A stretch of DNA of 64,000 bases, from NCBI RefSeq assembly GCF_900105925.1, contig NZ_LT629791.1:4062001-4126000 (forward strand), in the 5' to 3' direction. Every line of letters begins with the position of its first letter. The stretch's first letter is position 1. Both the position numbers and the translations under genes were made by a program. Shown one piece after another: positions 51,143 through 59,640 of the stretch. A model generated the notes under the pieces. The model was not told the origin of the DNA, made no database searches, and saw only the letters and a list, made by a program, of their open reading frames with translations. The stretch is from Jiangella alkaliphila (lineage in GTDB: Bacteria > Actinomycetota > Actinomycetes > Jiangellales > Jiangellaceae).

Positions 51143-52093
51143 ATGTCCACGACCAGCACGCGGACGACGGGCTCGGCGGCGGCTCCGGCGCCGCCGGCCC
51201 CGCGCCGCCGGCCGAACCGGCACCCGGACAACGCGTGGGCGGCGATCCTGCTCGCGGTGCCGTTCGCGGGACTGGTGATCTTCTACCTGTGGCCGCTGCT
51301 GCGGACCGTCCTGCTGAGCTTCTCCGAGGGCACCGCGTTCACCGGCTACACGATCACCGGGCTCGAGAACTGGCAGCAGCTGTTCGAGAACGGCGACGAG
51401 GTGTGGCGGGCGCTGCTCAACACGCTGGTGTACGCGGCGATCGTGCTGCTCGGCGTGCCGATCGCGATGGTCGTCGCGGCGCTGCTGCACCAGCGCGGGC
51501 TACGCGGCCGGTCGTTCTACCGCACGCTGTACTTCATCCCCGTCGTGACCATGCCGGTGGCCGTCGCGATGGTCTGGCGCTACATCTACAACGGCGACTT
51601 CGGGCTGCTCAACGAGGTGCTCGACGCCGTCGGCGGGCCGACCCGCGCGTGGGTGGCCGACCCCGACACCGCGCTGTACGCCGTCGCCGTCGTCGGGATC
51701 TGGATGGCGCTGGGCACCAACCTCATCATCCTGGCGGCCGGGCTGGAGGCGGTGCCGCAGACGCTGGAGGAGGCGGCGATGCTCGACGGCGCCGGGCCGA
51801 TCCGGCGGTTCTTCTCTGTCACGGTGCCGCTGCTGACCCCGTCGATCTTCCTGGTGTCGGTGCTGTCGGTGATCGGGTCGCTGCAGATGTTCGACCTGCT
51901 GTTCATCATGCTCGGCCGGACCAACCCGGCGCTGGCCGACTCCAAGACGATCGTCTACCTGTTCTACGAGGAGGCGTTCGTGCGCAACGACCGCCCGCTG
52001 GGCGCGGTGATCGCGCTGGTCACCCTGGTGGTGACGCTCGCGGTGACGGCCGTGCAGTTCCGCCTGCAGCGACGGTGGGTGACCTATGCGTGA
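51143..52093 (+). CDS. ABC sugar transporter permease, MalF type
   Basis: 316 aa. A Pro/Ala/Arg-rich cytosolic N-terminus of 32 residues is followed by six predicted helices. The EAA loop for ATPase coupling is EEAAMLDGAGPIRRFFSVTV. It pairs with the MalG-type permease encoded next, which overlaps it by 8 bp. No ATPase gene is present; such operons in actinobacteria share a distant MsiK-type ATPase. Confidence 0.92.
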   Translation: MSTTSTRTTGSAAAPAPPAPRRRPNRHPDNAWAAILLAVPFAGLVIFYLWPLLRTVLLSFSEGTAFTGYTITGLENWQQLFENGDEVWRALLNTLVYAAIVLLGVPIAMVVAALLHQRGLRGRSFYRTLYFIPVVTMPVAVAMVWRYIYNGDFGLLNEVLDAVGGPTRAWVADPDTALYAVAVVGIWMALGTNLIILAAGLEAVPQTLEEAAMLDGAGPIRRFFSVTVPLLTPSIFLVSVLSVIGSLQMFDLLFIMLGRTNPALADSKTIVYLFYEEAFVRNDRPLGAVIALVTLVVTLAVTAVQFRLQRRWVTYA

Positions 52094-52913
52094 CCGCCTG
52101 CGCTCCCGTCACGTCGTGACGCACGTCGTCCTCATGGCCGGCGCGCTGCTCATGGTGTCGCCGTTCCTCTGGCAGTTCCTCACGTCGCTGAAGACGCTGG
52201 CGGAGTCCACCCGGATCCCGCTGACCTTCCTGCCGGCGTCGCCGGAGTGGGCCAACTACTCGGCCTTCTTCGACGTCGTCCCGGTCTGGTCGATGGCGGT
52301 GAACAGCGTCCTGGCGCTGGTGCTGCGCGTCGTCGGGCAGCTGCTGGTCGCGTCGCTGGCGGCGTACGTGTTCGCCCGGCTGCGGTTCCGGTTCCGCGGG
52401 CCGCTGCTGGCCGGTTTCCTCGTCGTGCTGATGGTGCCGCCGCAGCTGTTCGTGATCCCGCAGTACGAGGTGATCCGCACGATGGGCTGGCTGAACTCCG
52501 TCCAGGCGCTGGCGCTGCCCGGCATGTTCAGCGCGTTCGGCGTCTTCGTCCTCTACCAGTTCATGCGGACGCTGCCGCAGGAGCTGGACGAGGCGGCCCG
52601 GATGGACGGCGCCAACCCGTTCCAGATCTACCTGCGGATCATCCTGCCGCTGTGCCGGCCGGCGCTGGCCGCGCTGACCATCCTCACGTCCCTGTTCTCC
52701 TGGAACGACCTGCTGTGGCCGCTGATCGTCAACACGGTCCCGGACCGGATGACGCTGCCGGTCGGCCTCGCCACGCTGCAGGGCGCCCAGGGCACCGACT
52801 ACCCCGTCCTGATGGCGGGTTCGCTGCTGACGATTCTGCCGATGGTGCTGGTCTTCGTCCTGCTGCAGAAACAGTTCATCCGCGGCATCGCGATGTCCGG
52901 AATCAAGGCCTGA
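52086..52913 (+). CDS. ABC sugar transporter permease, MalG type
   Basis: 275 aa, six helices. EAA motif DEAARMDGANPFQIYLRIIL, followed by PLCRPALAALTI, and the C-terminal QKQFIRGIAMSGIKA typical of MalG proteins. It forms the channel with the preceding permease. The start ATG is inside the upstream gene's last codons, so translation is coupled. Confidence 0.93.
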   Translation: MRDRLRSRHVVTHVVLMAGALLMVSPFLWQFLTSLKTLAESTRIPLTFLPASPEWANYSAFFDVVPVWSMAVNSVLALVLRVVGQLLVASLAAYVFARLRFRFRGPLLAGFLVVLMVPPQLFVIPQYEVIRTMGWLNSVQALALPGMFSAFGVFVLYQFMRTLPQELDEAARMDGANPFQIYLRIILPLCRPALAALTILTSLFSWNDLLWPLIVNTVPDRMTLPVGLATLQGAQGTDYPVLMAGSLLTILPMVLVFVLLQKQFIRGIAMSGIKA

Positions 52914-52941
52914 CGGCCCCCTACACGAAAGCTCCTTCCTC

Positions 52942-54264
52942 ATGCCTCTTTCGCCAGGTTTCGACGTCGTGCACGAGCTGACCGCCTCCGCCGGGGCCGA
53001 GGTCTTCGAGCACGGCTGGCAGTCCTTCAGCCCGACCACCGCCTACGCGCTGGGCGCCCGTCCGCACCGGCCTAGGTCGGAGCGGAACCGGATGCTCAAC
53101 TACCGGCAGTCCTCGCACCCTGGCGCGGACGGCTACTTCAGCGAGGGCGTGCTCGCGGTCGCTGACGGGTCGGGCTCGGTGCACGTGGTGGCGGCGGCCG
53201 ACCCGTTCACGACGGGGGTGCGGCTGCAGGCGTCGGTGTCCGGGTCGTCCGTGGTGGTCGGCGCGGACGGGCCCGTGCGGGTGTCGGTCGTCGAGGGGTC
53301 GTCCGTGCAGTCGGCGCTGCCTGGGTGGGCTTCTGACGCCGCCGCGGCGGCCGGGCTGCCGGCGGCTCGGCCGGCACCGACCGCCTGGTGTTCCTGGTAC
53401 GAGTACTGGGGCGACGTGCGCCGCGAGGACGTCGTGGAGAACCTCGAGGCGATGCGGACGCTGGACCTGCCGGTCGACGTCGTCCAGATCGACGACGGCT
53501 ACTCTGCCGAGATCGGCGACTGGCTGACCCCGTCGGACCACTTCTCCGACCTGCGCGGCCTGGTCGAGACGATCCGCAGCGAGGGCCGCCGGGCCGGGGT
53601 CTGGCTGGCGCCGTTCTTCGCCGGCGCGCGGTCGCGGCTGGCCGCCGAGCACCCCGACTGGCTGCTGCGGCACCCGCACGGTGGCCCGCTGCACGCCGGG
53701 CACAACTGGAACCAGGACCTCTACTCCGTCGACATGTCGCACCCCGGCGCGGCGGAGTGGATCCGGACCGTGTTCTCGACGCTGGCGGGGTGGGGGATCG
53801 ACTACTTCAAGATCGACTTCATCGCGGCGGGGGCGATACCGGGCTTGCGGCACTCGGGCGCCGACCCGGTGACGGCGTATCGCGAGGGTCTCGCTCTGAT
53901 CCGTGACTCCGTGGGGCCGTCGGCGCACATCCTCGGCTGCGGCGCGCCGGTGCTCCCGTCCGTCGGCCTGGTCGACTCGATCCGCGTCAGCGCCGACACC
54001 GGCCACACGTTCGCCCCCGAGGACGGCGACATGTGCTCGCCCAGCCAGGAGGCGGCGATCCTGAGTGCCGACGGCCGCCAGTTCATGAACGGCGTGTTCT
54101 TCGCCAACGACCCGGACTGCCTCATCGTCGGCCCCAAGATCGAGAACCGCGAGTCGTGGGCCGCGCACGTCGAGAAGGTCGGGGGAGCGGTGGTCAGCAG
54201 CGACCGTCTCGTCGGGCTGGACGAGTGGGGCCTCGAGACCACCCGGCGGCTGCTCACCCGCTGA
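52942..54264 (+). CDS. alpha-galactosidase, GH36 (short, Thermotoga GalA-like)
   Basis: 440 aa, shorter than typical 700-aa GH36 enzymes but colinear with the compact GalA type. NWQSW-like FEHGWQSFSPTTAYALG at the N-terminus, PTAWCSWYEYWGDV, VDVVQIDDGYSAEIGDW, then the nucleophile Asp292 in GIDYFKIDFIAAGA. LGCGAPVLPSVGLVDSIRVS precedes the acid/base Asp352, and FANDPDCLIVG follows. It hydrolyses terminal alpha-galactosides in the cytosol after import. Last gene of the operon, followed by a long hairpin. Confidence 0.92.
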   Translation: MPLSPGFDVVHELTASAGAEVFEHGWQSFSPTTAYALGARPHRPRSERNRMLNYRQSSHPGADGYFSEGVLAVADGSGSVHVVAAADPFTTGVRLQASVSGSSVVVGADGPVRVSVVEGSSVQSALPGWASDAAAAAGLPAARPAPTAWCSWYEYWGDVRREDVVENLEAMRTLDLPVDVVQIDDGYSAEIGDWLTPSDHFSDLRGLVETIRSEGRRAGVWLAPFFAGARSRLAAEHPDWLLRHPHGGPLHAGHNWNQDLYSVDMSHPGAAEWIRTVFSTLAGWGIDYFKIDFIAAGAIPGLRHSGADPVTAYREGLALIRDSVGPSAHILGCGAPVLPSVGLVDSIRVSADTGHTFAPEDGDMCSPSQEAAILSADGRQFMNGVFFANDPDCLIVGPKIENRESWAAHVEKVGGAVVSSDRLVGLDEWGLETTRRLLTR

Positions 54265-54271
54265 CCGACGT

Positions 54272-54330
54272 CACCATGATCATGTCCCCTGGCGGTCGCT
54301 GAGACGCCGCCAGGGAACATGATCATGGTG
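54272..54330. terminator. long GATCATG hairpin after the GH36 operon
   Basis: Arms CACCATGATCATGT-CCCCTGGCGG (54272-54294) and CCGCCAGGGAACATGATCAT to 54330, about 24 bp with one or two mismatches and an 11-base loop. Eight bases after the GH36 stop. Shares the GATCATGG core with the hairpin at 56193-56253. Confidence 0.65.
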
Positions 54331-54616
54331 TCTACGTCTTTCACGGCTACGTGCGCACCGCCACCGTCCCCGGCACCCGCAAGCACGTCTACGTGTTGCC
54401 CGAGCGGCCCTGGTACACCGCCACGCTCAGCCGGCCCGGGCAGTTCCACCAGTACGCCGCCTCCATCACGGCGGCCGCGGCGACCCTGCCGGCCGGGCCG
54501 GCCCGCGACCGCGTCGACGAGATGATCGACTTCTTCGACTACCTCGGACGCGGCTGCCGCAGCTGATGGTCGAGTGGCAGGACGACCGCCGGCGCCGGGC
54601 CGAGGAGGCCGGCTAG
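54331..54616 (+). pseudogene. gene remnant of unknown family
   Basis: In one frame from the right arm of the hairpin the translation reads GVYVFHGYVRTATVPGTRKH and RPWYTATLSRPGQFHQY, then DRVDEMIDFFDYL. A one-base shift near 54548 continues it as RTRLPQLMVEWQDDRRRRAE to a TAG at 54614. Codon use is coding-like throughout, but there is no start of its own and a frameshift is needed. Looks like the 3' end of a truncated gene. Family not recognised. Confidence 0.35.
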
Positions 54617-55260
54617 CCGGTCCGTCCGTCGTCGAACGCGGTGAGGAGGCGGCGGAGCAGGACGGTGTCGCCGTCGGCCGTCGCGAGTCCGGCCTCGACC
54701 ACGGCGTCGAGCGGCCGCCCGGCGAAGACCAGATCCTGGACGATGCGGACGGCGCAGGTCAGGACGGCGTCGGCGGGCATGTCGCCGCGCGCGGCGACGA
54801 GGCCCTCGCTGCCGATGGTCAGGTGGAACGCGTCGCCGGGCAGCCGCAGCTGGACGCTGGCGCGGACGCCCTCCATCGCCTCGGGCAGGAACGTCGTGCG
54901 CAACGCGACCACCAGCGCGTCGGCGCTGAGCTCGGTCGCCGACCCGGGTTTCGGCGGCAGGGGGCTGCCCCACTGGCCCAGTGCGAGCAGGACGGATTCG
55001 AGCGCGCGGCCCCGTTCGGTCAGCTCGTAGACCTGGCCGGCGATCGGCGGCAGCGCGCTTCGGTGCGCCAGCACGCCGGACTCCTCGAGGTCGCGCAGCC
55101 GCTGGGTCAGCACGTTCTGGCTCAGGCCCGGCAGGCCGCGGTGCAGGTCGGCGAAGCGCTTCGGCCCGTACAGCAGCTCGCGCACCACCAGCAGCGACCA
55201 CCGCTCACCCACGACGTCGAGCGCGCGGGCGATGCCACACATGTCCTGATAGCTCCGCAT
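54613..55260 (-). CDS. HxlR-family regulator with C-terminal SCP2-like domain
   Basis: 215 aa. Residues 5-95 are the HxlR winged helix (CGIARALDVVGERWSLLVVR, ELLYGPKRFADL, GLSQNVLTQRLRDLEESGVL). Residues 120-210 resemble a sterol-carrier/alkyl-sulfatase C-terminal domain (LPGDAFHLTIGSEGL, DAVLTCAVRIVQDLVFAG), which may bind a lipophilic effector. Divergent from the hydrolase gene; a triple half-site operator lies between. Typical of stress or xenobiotic-responsive repressors. Confidence 0.88.
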   Translation of the reverse strand: MRSYQDMCGIARALDVVGERWSLLVVRELLYGPKRFADLHRGLPGLSQNVLTQRLRDLEESGVLAHRSALPPIAGQVYELTERGRALESVLLALGQWGSPLPPKPGSATELSADALVVALRTTFLPEAMEGVRASVQLRLPGDAFHLTIGSEGLVAARGDMPADAVLTCAVRIVQDLVFAGRPLDAVVEAGLATADGDTVLLRRLLTAFDDGRTG

Positions 55261-55283
55261 GGATGAGATTCTACTTCCCTTCC

Positions 55284-55310
55284 AGGAGTATTTACTCCTA
55301 GATTAGGAGT
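55284..55310. promoter_or_regulatory. candidate HxlR operator: three alternating half-sites
   Basis: AGGAGT-attt-ACTCCTA-gat-TAGGAGT: two palindromes share the central half-site, in the 73-bp spacer between the divergent HxlR and hydrolase genes. Likely binding site controlling both. Confidence 0.6.
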
Positions 55311-55333
55311 ATCACCGACGCAGGGAGACGAAG

Positions 55334-56137
55334 ATGCCGCACGTGAACTCGGCCGACGGTACCGCCATCGGCTACGACCGCCTCGGCGATGACGGGCCGG
55401 CGCTGGTGCTCGTCGGCGGCGGGCTCGACGACGGCAGTGAGAACGTGCCGCTCGGCGAGCACCTGGCTGCCGCCGGGTTCGCCGTCGTCAACTATCGCCG
55501 CCGCGGCCGGGGCGACAGCGGCGACACCGAGCCGTACGCCGTGGAGCGCGAGGTCGAGGACCTCGCCGCGGTCATCGAGGCGGCCGGCGGGCAGGCGCAC
55601 CTGTTCGGCGCGTCGTCGGGTGGGGCGCTGGCGCTCGAGGCGGCGGCCGCCGGGCTGCCGGTGGACCGGATCGCCGTACACGAGGTCCCGTACCTGGTCG
55701 GCGAGCCGATGGTCGCGGCCTGGCGTCAGTACGTCACCGACCTCGGGGCGGCCCTGGACGCCGGCGATCGGGCCGAGGCGCTGCGGCTGTTCATGCGACT
55801 GGCCGGGTCTCCGGACGAGGCGATCGCCGGGGCGGAGGCGGCGCCGGTCTGGCCGGCGCTGCTCGAGCTGGCGCCGACGCTGCGCTACGACGCCGCCTGC
55901 CTCGGCGACGGTGCTCCGCCGGCGGAACTACTGGCGAAGGTCACGCAACCGGTCCTGCTCTCGACCGGCGCGATGGTCGATCCGCACTCCGCCGGGCTGC
56001 CGGTCGACTTCTTCGGCGCCGCCGCCGATGTTGCCGCGGCCCTCCTGCCCGACGCCCAGCGGCTGACCGTCGAGATCGCCGGCCACGTCGCCGACCCGGC
56101 GCTGCTCGCGCCCCGGCTGGCGGACTTCTACGCCTGA
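55334..56137 (+). CDS. alpha/beta hydrolase
   Basis: 267 aa. Begins PHVNSADGTAIGYDRLGDDG. Nucleophile elbow HLFGASSGGALALEA (Ser at about 96), VVNYRRRGRGDSGDTEPY, and a late His in IAGHVADPALLAP. Same type as the hydrolase at 26219-27019, which is also regulator-linked. Presumably controlled by the divergent HxlR protein. Substrate unknown. Confidence 0.87.
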   Translation: MPHVNSADGTAIGYDRLGDDGPALVLVGGGLDDGSENVPLGEHLAAAGFAVVNYRRRGRGDSGDTEPYAVEREVEDLAAVIEAAGGQAHLFGASSGGALALEAAAAGLPVDRIAVHEVPYLVGEPMVAAWRQYVTDLGAALDAGDRAEALRLFMRLAGSPDEAIAGAEAAPVWPALLELAPTLRYDAACLGDGAPPAELLAKVTQPVLLSTGAMVDPHSAGLPVDFFGAAADVAAALLPDAQRLTVEIAGHVADPALLAPRLADFYA

Positions 56138-56192
56138 GCGCACGCCGCCACTCCGCCCCACGCCGCGCATCCTGTCCTCCCCTTCCGGCAAA

Positions 56193-56253
56193 GTTGATCA
56201 TGGAGAAGGTCGGGCAATTTGCGGGCCGGAAGCCCCCTTTCTCCATGATCAAC
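56193..56253. terminator. bidirectional hairpin between convergent hydrolase and tctA
   Basis: Perfect 15-bp arms GTTGATCATGGAGAA (56193-56207) and TTCTCCATGATCAAC (56239-56253) with a 31-base GC-rich loop. In the gap between converging genes. Confidence 0.7.
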
Positions 56254-56313
56254 TCGGTCCGAGGGGCGGCTGGGCAGTGAGCTGGACAAGGGGGAGGAGC
56301 GTCGGCGGAGCCG

Positions 56314-57840
56314 TCACGACAGCGCGGCGGGTTCCTTCTCGTTCAGCCGCCGCTCGCGCTGCTTGGCCCACAGCGCCAGCCCGAGCAGCACCAGCAGCAG
56401 CGCGTACGCCGCCGCCGCGAACGGGCTGGTGACCAGGGCGGAGAGGTCGCCTTGGCTGATCGCCAGCGTCCGGCGGACCTGCTCCTCCGCCATCGGGCCG
56501 AGGATCATGCCGACGACGAGCGGGGCGGCGGGGTAGCCGTGCCGGCGCATGAAGAAGCCGGCGACGCCGATGCCCAGCAGCAACAGCAGGTCCACGGGGG
56601 AGAAGTTGAGGGCGTAGCTGCCCAGCGCGGCGAAGGTGAGGATGCCCGCATAGAGGTAGTGACGGGGGATCTGCAGCACCTTCACCCACAGCCCGACCAG
56701 CGGCAGGTTGAACACCAGCAGCATGAGGTTGCCGATGTACAGGCTCGCGACCAGCGTCCACACCAGCGCGGACTGGTTCTCGAACAGCAGCGGGCCGGGC
56801 TGGATGCCGTACGTCTGGAACGCCGCGATCATCACCGCGGCGGTCGCGGTCGTCGGCAGGCCGAGGGTCAGCAGCGGCACCAGCACGCCGGCGGCCGCGG
56901 CGTTGTTGGCCGCCTCCGGCCCGGCGACGCCCTCGATGGCGCCGTGGCCGAACTCGTCGCGGTGGCGGCCCTTGGCCAGCTTCTTCTCCGTCGCGTAGGA
57001 CAGGAAGGTGGAGACGTCGGCGCCGCCGGCCGGGATGGTGCCGACGGGGAAGCCGATCGCGGTCCCGCGCAGCCACGGCCGCCACGACCGCGACCAGTCC
57101 GACCGCGACATCCACGTCCGCCAGCCGCGTGGCACCGGGATCACCTCGACCGGCCCGTGCCGCAGCCGCGACGCGACGTACAGCGCCTCGCCGACCGCGA
57201 ACACGCCCACCGCGACGACCACGACGTCGACGCCGTCGGCGAGCAGCGGGACGCCGAAGGTGAAGCGTTGCTGGCCGGTGAGCGTGTCGGTGCCGATCAG
57301 CCCGACGAACAGGCCGAGCGACAGCGACGCCAGCCCGCGCGCGACCGACGACCCGAGCAGCGCGCCCACCGTCACGAACGCGACGACCATCAGCGCGACG
57401 TAGTCGGCCGGGCCCAGCTGCACGGCCCAGTCGGCGATCACCGGCGCCAGCAGCGTCAACGCGAGCGTCCCGATCGTCCCGGCGACGAACGAGCCCAGCG
57501 CGGCCGTCGCCAGCGCGGCGGCCCCGCGCCCGGCGCGGGCCATCTTGTTGCCCTCGACGGCGGTGACGATCGACGCGGACTCGCCGGGCGTGTTGAGCAG
57601 GATCGACGTCGTCGAGCCGCCGTACATGCCGCCGTAGTAGATGCCGGCGAACACGATCATCGCGGCGGTGACGTCCAGCTCGTAGGTCAGCGGCAGCAGC
57701 AGCGCGACGGCCATCGCCGGGCCGATGCCGGGCAGTACGCCGACGGCCGTCCCGACGAACACGCCGAGCAGCGCATACAGGAGGTACATGGGCTGGAGGG
57801 CGTTGGAGAAGCCGTCCAGCACGGCGGTCGCGTCAGCCAT
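56314..57840 (-). CDS. tctA: tripartite tricarboxylate transporter permease TctA
   Basis: 508 aa from ATG 57840. About 11-12 helices with the TctA blocks [60 protein letters not shown] and [20 protein letters not shown]. It is the large membrane subunit for uptake of citrate or another carboxylate, driven by ion gradients and fed by the TctC binding protein. The start overlaps tctB by 8 bp. Last gene of tctCBA. Confidence 0.94.
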   Translation of the reverse strand: MADATAVLDGFSNALQPMYLLYALLGVFVGTAVGVLPGIGPAMAVALLLPLTYELDVTAAMIVFAGIYYGGMYGGSTTSILLNTPGESASIVTAVEGNKMARAGRGAAALATAALGSFVAGTIGTLALTLLAPVIADWAVQLGPADYVALMVVAFVTVGALLGSSVARGLASLSLGLFVGLIGTDTLTGQQRFTFGVPLLADGVDVVVVAVGVFAVGEALYVASRLRHGPVEVIPVPRGWRTWMSRSDWSRSWRPWLRGTAIGFPVGTIPAGGADVSTFLSYATEKKLAKGRHRDEFGHGAIEGVAGPEAANNAAAAGVLVPLLTLGLPTTATAAVMIAAFQTYGIQPGPLLFENQSALVWTLVASLYIGNLMLLVFNLPLVGLWVKVLQIPRHYLYAGILTFAALGSYALNFSPVDLLLLLGIGVAGFFMRRHGYPAAPLVVGMILGPMAEEQVRRTLAISQGDLSALVTSPFAAAAYALLLVLLGLALWAKQRERRLNEKEPAALS

Positions 57841-58474
57841 CGATGACCGGAACCCCCTCCAGCCAGCCGGCCGGCAGCGACAGCCCGAGACCGGTCCCGA
57901 ACACCACCTGCAGCAGCAGCCCGAGCAGCACACCGACGACGACGGGCCGCCACCACGGCCGCGCGCCGAGCGTCCACGCCGCCCCGGCGAACAGGACGGC
58001 GACGGCGAGCGGCCAGCCGGCCCGCTCGATCAGCCAGGCGTGCGCGAGGAACACCGCGACCAGCAGGACGACGGTGCGCCAGTCGGTGCCGGCGTTCGGG
58101 TCGACGTCCTCGCCGTCCTCCGCCGCCCCCACCCGCCCCCGCGCCGTCGCCACCAGCACCGCGACCCCGGCGCCGACCAGCAGCGCGCCGACGACGTACG
58201 GGAACGTCCGCGGCCCCATCGCGTTCGCCGACCCGGGCACCGCGATCGTCGCCGTGTCGACGAGGACGAAGACACCCAGCCCGGCGACCAGCGCGCCGAT
58301 GACGTACTCCTCGGCCCGCGAGAGCAGTGACCGGCCGGCCCCGAGGGCGGAACCAGCGGAGTCCGGCCCGTCGGAGTTCAACCGGCCGGCCCCTTGGTCG
58401 TCAGGGGCCGGCCGGCCGGTCTCGCCGGTGCCGCTCGCGGACGGCACCGGCCCGCCCGTGGCGGACGTGCTCAC
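57833..58474 (-). CDS. tctB: tripartite tricarboxylate transporter small permease TctB
   Basis: 213 aa from a GTG overlapping the tctC stop (GTGA). A long Gly/Pro/Ser-rich N-terminal extension (about 55 residues) precedes four hydrophobic helices beginning [20 protein letters not shown] and including [20 protein letters not shown], as in TctB proteins. Small membrane subunit that partners TctA. Confidence 0.88.
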   Translation of the reverse strand: MSTSATGGPVPSASGTGETGRPAPDDQGAGRLNSDGPDSAGSALGAGRSLLSRAEEYVIGALVAGLGVFVLVDTATIAVPGSANAMGPRTFPYVVGALLVGAGVAVLVATARGRVGAAEDGEDVDPNAGTDWRTVVLLVAVFLAHAWLIERAGWPLAVAVLFAGAAWTLGARPWWRPVVVGVLLGLLLQVVFGTGLGLSLPAGWLEGVPVIDG

Positions 58475-59475
58475 TGCACCAGCCCGATGTCGCGGAGCAC
58501 GTTCTGCACGGACGTGATCTCCTCGCCGAGGAACGCGTCGAACTCCTCGCCGGGGAGGAAGGTGTCGCCCCAGCCGGCGCGGTCCAGCTCCGCCTGCCAC
58601 TCGTCGGACTCGCTCACCTGGGTGACGAGGTCGACCAGCGCCGCGCGGTCCTCGTCGGAGATGTCCCCGGCCGCGACCAGCCCGCGCCAGTTCGTCAGCT
58701 CGACGTCGTAGCCGGCCTCGGTCAGCGTCGGCGCGTCGATCCCCTCGACGCGCGCCGGCCCGGACACAGCGAGCGCCCGCAGCTCGCCGGCCTCGACCTG
58801 CTCCGCGTACTCGCCGATGCCGGAGATGCCGGCGTCGACCTGCCCGCCGAGCAGCGCCGCCAGCGACTCGCCGCCGCCGGAGTAGGCGATGTAGTTGAGC
58901 GTGTCGATCAGCTCGTCGGCCGCCACGCCGGCGTCCTTGAGCAGCAGCCCGGCCAGGATGTGGTCGGCGCCGCCGGCCGACCCGCCGGTGACGGCGACGT
59001 CCTTGCCGGTGGCGACGATGTCGTCGACGAGGTCGGTGACGGTCTCGTACGGCGAGTCGGCCGGGACGACCACGATGAGGTCCTCCGACGTCAGCCGGGC
59101 CACCGGCGTGGTGTCCTCGAGCCGGGCCTGCGACTGGTTCGTCTCGACGGCGCCGACCATGACCAGGCCGGTCACCATCAGCGTCGTGCCGCCGCCGCGC
59201 TGGTTGGCCAGCTGCGCCAGCCCGACGGTGCCGCCGGCGCCGCCGACGTTCGTCACCTCGACGCCGCCGGCCAGGCCGCTCTCGTCGAGCGCCTTCTGGA
59301 ACGCGCGGCCGGTCTGGTCCCAGCCGCCGCCGGGGTCGGCCGGGACCATGATGGACAGGTCGTCGACGCCGGAACCGGAGTCGGACGACGAACCGCCGTC
59401 GTCGCTGCCGCCGCACGCGGCCAGCACCGTCGCCAGCGCCAGCGCGCCGATCGCGATCCGCATGGGACCTCGCAT
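58471..59475 (-). CDS. tctC: tripartite tricarboxylate transporter substrate-binding protein TctC
   Basis: 334 aa from ATG 59475 (ATG 59463 possible; GGAGG precedes the first). Lipoprotein signal LATVLAACGGSDDG. Bug/TctC fold: LSIMVPADPGGGWDQTGRAF, VTNVGGAGGTVGLAQLANQ, VAVTGGSAGGADHILAGLLL and SGGGESLAALLGGQVDAGIS. Binds the carboxylate outside the membrane and delivers it to TctAB. First gene of the operon, divergent from its likely regulators. Confidence 0.93.
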   Translation of the reverse strand: MRGPMRIAIGALALATVLAACGGSDDGGSSSDSGSGVDDLSIMVPADPGGGWDQTGRAFQKALDESGLAGGVEVTNVGGAGGTVGLAQLANQRGGGTTLMVTGLVMVGAVETNQSQARLEDTTPVARLTSEDLIVVVPADSPYETVTDLVDDIVATGKDVAVTGGSAGGADHILAGLLLKDAGVAADELIDTLNYIAYSGGGESLAALLGGQVDAGISGIGEYAEQVEAGELRALAVSGPARVEGIDAPTLTEAGYDVELTNWRGLVAAGDISDEDRAALVDLVTQVSESDEWQAELDRAGWGDTFLPGEEFDAFLGEEITSVQNVLRDIGLVQ

Positions 59476-59569
59476 GTCTCCTCCTGGTGATGCGGTGTCT
59501 GTGGTGCACGCCACACCGGCGTGGTGACGTTGGAGGCTAGGAGCGCGCCCCGGGCGGCCGGAACCCTCC

Positions 59570-59605
59570 GGTCGTACTGGTCGTATTGATCATTTCGGTC
59601 GTGTT
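59570..59605. promoter_or_regulatory. three GGTCGTxxT direct repeats between tctC and the sensor kinase
   Basis: GGTCGTACT (59570), GGTCGTATT (59579) and GGTCGTGTT (59597) are spaced 9 and 18 bp apart in the 165-bp divergent region, in the only AT-richer stretch there. Likely binding sites for the CitB-type regulator. Confidence 0.5.
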
Positions 59606-59640
59606 TCGGTCCGGTGGCGGCTCGGTGCACACTGATGCCC

